This document shows positions 14,092 to 17,964 of a stretch of DNA of 17,964 nucleotides, piece after piece. A program made the position numbers and the translations under genes. Position 1 is the first letter of the stretch, and every line of letters begins with the position of its first letter. Origin of the DNA: an uncultured Collinsella sp. (lineage in GTDB: Bacteria; Actinomycetota; Coriobacteriia; Coriobacteriales; Coriobacteriaceae); the NCBI GenBank assembly GCA_902470345.1, contig CABRGB010000037.1:1-17964 (forward strand), given 5' to 3'. A model generated the notes under the pieces. That model saw only the letters and a program-made list of their open reading frames with translations. It was not told the DNA's origin and ran no database searches.

Positions 14092-14200
14092 CCCGGCCAA
14101 ACCTTTCGAAAGACTATGTTGGCGCCAGGATAACAGATCGATCGTTCGTGTTTTAGATGTATGACGATTTGAATTGGCAGTTTGGTATGAGCTTGCATAC

Positions 14201-14222
14201 GTGTCCGCACGGCATGGGACAC
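14201..14222. promoter_or_regulatory. Inverted repeat upstream of the phosphoesterase operon
   Basis: GTGTCC-(10)-GGACAC is a perfect 6-bp inverted repeat in the divergent gap between the helicase and the small membrane protein. It overlaps a possible -10 box, GACACT (14218-14223). A separate 13-bp palindrome, TGCCGCGGCGGCA, lies at 14242-14254. Either could be an operator or leader hairpin. Confidence 0.3.
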
Positions 14223-14292
14223 TTACCCTGCCGCCCTGCTCTGCCGCGGCGGCATGTACCTGAACAACGACCCTCTAAGGAGCTCGATTTTG

Positions 14293-14532
14293 ATGAGTAA
14301 CAACACCAAGCATCTCGCAAAGAAATGCGTCAAGGACGCGGGGCCGTGCCTTGCGCTGTGCCTTGCCGGCGCAGCGGTCGCGCTGCTGGCTGTTCTGGGT
14401 CCATTTGACGTGCTCCGAAGTGCCAGTTCTCTGCACGTTTGCATGGCTCTTGCCGGCGCCATGATGACCGGCGGCGTGCTCGATCTGATTTTTTGGGTGC
14501 TTGACCCGTTTGGATGGAAGAACGAGGGGTAA
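14293..14532 (+). CDS. Small two-helix membrane protein of unknown function
   Basis: This is a 79-residue protein. The ATG at 14293 has AAGGAG about 10 bases upstream; an in-frame ATG at 14254 is not chosen because that ribosome binding site would lie inside its coding region. A short basic N-terminus (KHLAKKCVKD) precedes a membrane helix at about 17-36, and a second helix lies at about 47-70 (HVCMALAGAMMTGGVLDLIFWVL). The tail DPFGWKNEG is polar. It lies 40 bases before a metallophosphoesterase gene in the same orientation, and so may be the membrane partner of the two enzymes. No family was recognised. Confidence 0.7.
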   Translation: MSNNTKHLAKKCVKDAGPCLALCLAGAAVALLAVLGPFDVLRSASSLHVCMALAGAMMTGGVLDLIFWVLDPFGWKNEG

Positions 14533-14572
14533 GCCCTAAGGGGTGGATACCCCGCAGCAATAGGAGGTCCCC

Positions 14573-15211
14573 GTGATCTGGTTTACCAGCGATACTCACT
14601 TTGGACACGAGAACATGCTACGGCTTAGCGATAGGCCTTGGTCGACTGTTGCGCAGATGAACGACGCCATGGTCGCTAACATTAACAGCAAGGTCGCTGC
14701 GGATGACGAGCTCTACATCTTGGGTGACTTTAGCTTTAAGATGACGGTCCAAGATGCCTACGAGCTGCGCAAAAGCATTGCCTGCAAGCGTGTCCACCTG
14801 CTGCCCGGCAACCACGACAAAGACTGGATGCAGCCTGCCGTAGCGGATGCTTTTATCGTCGAGCCGCCCATTTGCGTGCTCAAGATCAACCGCCAAAAAA
14901 TCGTGTTGAGTCACTATCCCATGGTCGACTGGCAGGGCATGTCGCACGGCAGTTGGCATCTGCACGGGCATATCCACAGCTGCGGCGACGCGTACAACAA
15001 GTTCAACCTCAGACAGGGGCTGCTGCGCTATGACGTGGGCGTGGACGCTAACAGCTACGCCCCCGTGAGCCTGGAGGAGCTCGGGTCGTGGTTTGCGCAG
15101 GTAGACGAGCCGGTGTGTTGCGTTAAATGGCCGTGGTGGGTCAACGCCACGGGCGACGAGCAGATTGAGCACGATCTCGAAACCTATAAGAGGGAAGTGG
15201 TGATCCGATGA
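14573..15211 (+). CDS. Calcineurin-like metallophosphoesterase 1
   Basis: The 212-residue protein starts at GTG (14573) with TAGGAGGT 4 bases upstream, so the GTG is well supported. Metal-binding motifs of the calcineurin-like fold are in order: SDTHFGHEN (D7, H9), LGDF (D52), GNHD (N80, H81), SHYP (H114) and HLHGHIHS (GH-x-H at 132-135). The family hydrolyses phosphomono- or diesters with a two-metal centre; the substrate cannot be predicted. The SDTHFGHENML start recalls phage and plasmid-borne members. The stop TGA overlaps the ATG of the next gene (ATGA), so the two enzymes are translationally coupled. Confidence 0.92.
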   Translation: MIWFTSDTHFGHENMLRLSDRPWSTVAQMNDAMVANINSKVAADDELYILGDFSFKMTVQDAYELRKSIACKRVHLLPGNHDKDWMQPAVADAFIVEPPICVLKINRQKIVLSHYPMVDWQGMSHGSWHLHGHIHSCGDAYNKFNLRQGLLRYDVGVDANSYAPVSLEELGSWFAQVDEPVCCVKWPWWVNATGDEQIEHDLETYKREVVIR

Positions 15212-15933
15212 CGGTCTATGTGACGGGCGATATTCACGGCGGCGTCGACATGCAAAAGCTGCGCGACTGGGAGCTTGGGGATAGTCTGACGAGTGACGAC
15301 TATCTGATTGTCGCGGGCGACTTTGGCTTTCCGTGGGATTTCTCTGCCGAGGAGTGCGCCGACATTGCTTGGCTGGAGTCGCGCCCCTATACCGTGCTGT
15401 TCGTCGACGGCAACCACGAGCGTTTCGATCACTGGGCGGAGCGACCCATGGAGCTGTGGCACGGTGGGCTGACGCAGCGTCTGTCGGATACCTCTCCCAT
15501 ACGGCGCCTGACGCGCGGCGAGGTTTTTGAGCTCGACGGCTCAACGATCTTTACCATGGGCGGTGCCACGAGTGTGGATAAGGAATACCGCATTCCGTAT
15601 TCCAGCTGGTGGCCGCAGGAGCTGCCGGACGAGCGCAACTTTGAGGAGGCGCGGGCAAAGCTCGACAGCGTGGGTTGGAAGGTCGACTACGTGATCACCC
15701 ACACCTGCTCCACGCGCATGCTTTCGCCCACGCTCTATCCGGTACCCGGCTGGAATTGCCCCGACGTTGACCGACTCACGGCATTTTTCGATGAGCTGGA
15801 AGACCGCCTGGATTACAAGCGCTGGTATTACGGGCATTTTCATCGGGATGCAAACCCGGCCGAACACCATACCGTGCTCTACGACTGCATCGTTCGCCTG
15901 GGCGACGAACTCCAGCCTTGGGATGTCGCGTAG
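15208..15933 (+). CDS. Calcineurin-like metallophosphoesterase 2
   Basis: The 241-residue protein starts at the ATG that overlaps the previous stop (ATGA at 15208-15211). Motifs are TGDIHG (D8, H10), AGDFG (D38), GNHE (N69, H70), THTC (H165) and YGHFH (H210, H212), so the two-metal site is complete. It is only distantly similar to the first enzyme and carries an insertion (about 120-150) with YSSWWPQELP, as in a subgroup seen in gut bacteria and phages. Two different phosphoesterases made in step suggest that they act on linked substrates or as a pair. This is inference. The gene converges on gluQRS with a 15-bp gap, and no terminator was seen there. Confidence 0.92.
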   Translation: MTVYVTGDIHGGVDMQKLRDWELGDSLTSDDYLIVAGDFGFPWDFSAEECADIAWLESRPYTVLFVDGNHERFDHWAERPMELWHGGLTQRLSDTSPIRRLTRGEVFELDGSTIFTMGGATSVDKEYRIPYSSWWPQELPDERNFEEARAKLDSVGWKVDYVITHTCSTRMLSPTLYPVPGWNCPDVDRLTAFFDELEDRLDYKRWYYGHFHRDANPAEHHTVLYDCIVRLGDELQPWDVA

Positions 15934-15948
15934 GGGCGAGGCGTTTGG

Positions 15949-16953
15949 CTACTCGGCCGTTATGGTGATGTTCTCCCGGTGTGCGCGGATGACGTCCCAG
16001 CTAAAGTGTTCGACCAGCTGCTCGGCAGAGCGCGGCGTGGTGTCCGGCGCGATGCCCGTTTGCCCAGCGAGCCAGCCCAGCAGTGCCTCGGGCGTGCCAA
16101 AGCGGGAGCGTAGTTCGCCCAGGTCCAGATCGCGGTCGCGCTTGGAAAGGCGGCGGCCGTCCGGCGACATGAGCAGCGGAATGTGCGCGTAGTGCGGCGT
16201 GGGAAGTCCCAGCAGATGCTGCAGATAGATTTGGCGGGGCGTGGAGCTCAGCAGGTCGCATCCGCGTACGACCTCGGTGACGCCCATGGCGGCGTCGTCG
16301 ACCACCACGGCCAGCTGGTAGGCAAACACGCCGTCGCTGCGGCGCACAAAAAAGTCACCGCACTCGGTGGCGAGTGCCTCGCATTGGGCTCCGTACGTGC
16401 GATCCACGAATTCGATTACGTCGCCCGCGAGGTCGTCGACGGCGGGCACGCGCAGGCGCGTGGCCGGAGCACGCAGGATGCTGCGGCGTGCAACCTCCTC
16501 GGCAGAAAGGCCTCTGCAGGCGCCGCGGTAGATGGGCGTGCCGTCGCTGGCGTGCGGCGCGCTCGCGGCGTGGAGCTCGGCGCGCGTGCAAAAGCAGGGG
16601 TAGGTGAGGCCGGCGTCTTGCAGCTGGCGCAAGGCGCTCTCGTACAGGTCGAGGCGATCGTGCTGGTAGTAGGGGCCTTCGTCCCACTCGAGTCCCAGCC
16701 AGGCCAGGTCGTCAATCAGTTGAGCGGCAAGTTCCGGGCGCTTGCAGCGATCATCCAGGTCCTCGATGCGCAGCACGATGCTGCCGCCCTGGCTGCGGGC
16801 TGAAAGCCACGAGCACAGGCAGCTGAACACGTTGCCCAGGTGCATGCGGCCCGAGGGCGACGGGGCAAAACGGCCTACGACGGGGACGGGAGAGGGGGTC
16901 GTCGTTGGCGCGTCCTCGGCGGGCGTTGCTATGTTGCGTGCGTTGATATCCAT
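15949..16953 (-). CDS. gluQ: Glutamyl-queuosine tRNA(Asp) synthetase
   Basis: This 334-residue protein has the catalytic part of a glutamyl-tRNA synthetase without an anticodon-binding domain, as in GluQRS. The HIGH-type motif is GRFAPSPSGRMHLGN (HLGN at 38-41) and the KMSKS-type motif is RRLSKRD (267-273). A zinc site is formed by C120-F-C122, Y142 and C146 (CFC...IYRGAC), typical of GluQRS. LRIEDLD is present. The enzyme attaches glutamate to the queuosine at position 34 of tRNA-Asp. A non-conserved N-terminal extension of about 26 residues precedes GRFAPSP. The ATG at 16953 has no SD, but TATACT ends 7 bases upstream, which would place the transcription start at or next to the ATG. Confidence 0.93.
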   Translation of the reverse strand: MDINARNIATPAEDAPTTTPSPVPVVGRFAPSPSGRMHLGNVFSCLCSWLSARSQGGSIVLRIEDLDDRCKRPELAAQLIDDLAWLGLEWDEGPYYQHDRLDLYESALRQLQDAGLTYPCFCTRAELHAASAPHASDGTPIYRGACRGLSAEEVARRSILRAPATRLRVPAVDDLAGDVIEFVDRTYGAQCEALATECGDFFVRRSDGVFAYQLAVVVDDAAMGVTEVVRGCDLLSSTPRQIYLQHLLGLPTPHYAHIPLLMSPDGRRLSKRDRDLDLGELRSRFGTPEALLGWLAGQTGIAPDTTPRSAEQLVEHFSWDVIRAHRENITITAE

Positions 16954-16960
16954 GCGGACG

Positions 16961-16966
16961 AGTATA
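16961..16966 (-). promoter_or_regulatory. gluQ: -10 box of gluQRS, implying a leaderless transcript
   Basis: TATACT on the reverse strand ends 7 bases before the ATG, so transcription would start within a base or two of the start codon. The absence of an SD agrees. Leaderless mRNAs are common in actinobacteria. A -35 box is not clear. Confidence 0.45.
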
Positions 16967-16994
16967 GCGCGGGGTGCGATGGGGAGGCGTCACT

Positions 16995-17075
16995 GTGGTC
17001 CGCAAGTTGGTCGCGCTGCGCATTGCACGCGGCTGGTTTGCGGCTCAAGGTCTCGATTGCTGCGCACCGACTTAG
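16995..17075 (+). CDS. Possible 26-residue small ORF
   Basis: A GTG at 16995 follows GGGGAGG with a 7-base gap, a strong ribosome binding site. The product begins MVRKLVALRIARGWF and ends in APT, with TAG at 17073-17075. A perfect hairpin (17090-17125) follows 14 bases later and could end the transcript. The peptide is basic and could form one amphipathic helix. In GC-rich DNA, such an ORF with a good SD may still be chance. Confidence 0.25.
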   Translation: MVRKLVALRIARGWFAAQGLDCCAPT

Positions 17076-17089
17076 CCTCACAAACGACA

Positions 17090-17125
17090 GAAACCCCGGC
17101 AGCTCTTCGCAACTGCCGGGGTTTC
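17090..17125. terminator. Perfect 13-bp hairpin in the gluQRS-DUF2207 gap
   Basis: GAAACCCCGGCAG pairs perfectly with CTGCCGGGGTTTC around a 10-base loop. The GTTT at the end is only a short T run, so it may be a terminator working in either direction or a structured RNA element. It lies between divergent genes, where no terminator is expected. Confidence 0.55.
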
Positions 17126-17440
17126 CACGGAAAAGGGGGACATGATCCTCGAGCGAACGGGAAAGGGGCAACCGTTTTCGCTCAACTGCTTTATGCCCCT
17201 CGACTGGCGGCTCAATCAGCGCATGCCGCGCCCACACAAAGCCGCTACACCTGTGGCGGAGCTGTGAAGTGATATCTATTGCTGGCGCAGGCCATGCCAA
17301 AGAGTGTCCCTAATGACTAGCTGCTGGCGGCAGGCATGACTTTCATCCCGTTTGGCGCTCCGGTCGCCTAGATGTTCGTCATGTGTACCCGCAAACGTGG
17401 GACAATGGCGCTGTTGGTTTTACAGATAAAGGATGCGCTT
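17126..17440. other. Gap upstream of the DUF2207 gene, no gene recognised
   Basis: No supported ORF or RNA gene was found. A palindrome (CCGCTACACCTGTGGCGG, 17242-17259) can form a 7-bp stem. A possible -10, GACAAT, at 17401-17406 precedes the DUF2207 start by 34 bases. Together with 16954-17125 the whole gap is 487 bp, long for this compact region, and could hide a small RNA. Confidence 0.4.
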
Positions 17441-17964
17441 ATGAACACCCTCGTCGCCAAAGTCAGTCGGCACCGTCACCCGTTTGCGCGATTCGCTTCC
17501 GTCTGCGTGCTCGTCGCGCTTGCGTTGTTGCTGCTGCCTGTCGCCGCGTACGCCGACGGCTACTCCATGACCCAAACCTATATCGGTGCCACGGTCGAGG
17601 CCGATGGATCGCTGACCGTCGTCGAGGGACGCCAGTTTGATTTCGATGACGACATCAACGGCGTGTTTTGGGAGATCAATACGGGCACCAACCAGCAGGG
17701 CGGCACGGCGACCGTCGATGTGCTGAGCGTCGAGGAAGAGGACACCGCGTTTAACAAAGTCGACAGCGCGAACAAGGGCGACTCTGGCGTCTATACGGTC
17801 GAGCAGACTGGTGACGGCGCAAGAATCAAGGTGTTCAGCCCCCACGAGAGTGGCGACAGCGCGATCTATTACGTGAGCTACACCATGACCGGTGCGGTTA
17901 TGAACTGGTCCGATACCGCCGAGCTCTACTGGAAGTTCGTGGGCGACGGCTGGTCTGCGGATTC
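17441..17964 (+). CDS. DUF2207 domain protein, N-terminal part (runs off window)
   Basis: The ATG at 17441 has AAAGGA about 8 bases upstream, and the frame is open to the right edge (174 full codons). A signal peptide is clear: basic MNTLVAKVSRHRHPFARF, hydrophobic VCVLVALALLLLPVAA, and a likely cleavage at AYA-DG near residue 39. The mature part has beta-rich sequence with YIGATVEADGSLTVVEGRQFDFDDDINGVFWEI and DTAELYWKFVGDGW, which match the extracytoplasmic DUF2207 domain. Such proteins usually continue into two membrane helices and a Gly/Ser-rich tail, not visible here. The role is unknown. Confidence 0.85.
   Translation, partial: MNTLVAKVSRHRHPFARFASVCVLVALALLLLPVAAYADGYSMTQTYIGATVEADGSLTVVEGRQFDFDDDINGVFWEINTGTNQQGGTATVDVLSVEEEDTAFNKVDSANKGDSGVYTVEQTGDGARIKVFSPHESGDSAIYYVSYTMTGAVMNWSDTAELYWKFVGDGWSAD

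Noticed and set aside
14092..14100. TTG start at 14100 for the PLD-helicase
   Set aside because: The SD would be only about one base away; ATG at 14091 has workable spacing.

Overview
The window reads as a chromosomal segment of a GC-rich actinobacterium, most likely class Coriobacteriia and Collinsella-like. That placement is inferred from protein flavour, codon use and gene order, not from a marker-gene comparison. The strongest clue is the block mazG (3' end) - eno - DivIC/FtsB-like - Ppx/GppA, which follows the order of the Mycobacterium tuberculosis Rv1021-Rv1026 region. The actinobacterial DUF501 gene usually lying between the last two is absent.

Left part (1-5410): the MazG C-terminus, then a reverse-strand AAA ATPase with a DUF4143/PD-(D/E)XK-like C-terminus that looks inserted between mazG and eno. 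Three identical 19-bp direct repeats with an exact 33-bp period lie just upstream of that ATPase. Enolase follows, with a possible 15-codon leader ORF, then a strong terminator, the divisome protein and the exopolyphosphatase-family gene.

Middle part (5411-7400): a complete reverse-strand tRNA-Leu(UAA) with its terminator, beside a decayed second copy of the tRNA 3' end plus terminator and a cluster of small GC-rich hairpins. Next come a membrane-anchored helical-repeat-like protein of unknown role and, divergently, a two-gene unit. That unit is a lone galactitol-type PTS EIIB and a lone VOC protein resembling the C-terminal domain fused to some KDPG aldolases.

7430-10645: two direct, equal-length (182 bp) copies of a MITE-like element with long imperfect terminal inverted repeats bracket a reverse-strand operon. 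The operon encodes a DUF4342 membrane protein, an OmpR-type response regulator and a histidine kinase.

10646-14091: a MutT-like Nudix hydrolase converges on a long, AT-richer reverse-strand gene for a PLD nuclease - SF2 helicase - DUF3427 protein, a plausible defence or DNA-processing enzyme. The two share a bidirectional terminator.

14092-17964: a small two-helix membrane protein and two translationally coupled metallophosphoesterases form an operon. It converges on gluQRS (glutamyl-queuosine tRNA-Asp synthetase), whose mRNA may be leaderless. A 487-bp gap follows, holding a perfect 13-bp hairpin and a possible 26-codon ORF. The window ends in the 5' part of a secreted or membrane DUF2207 protein.

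No CRISPR array, rRNA, transposase or integrase was seen. The best candidates for something undescribed are the phased-repeat control region of the ATPase, the 182-bp paired element, and the small membrane protein/double phosphoesterase operon.
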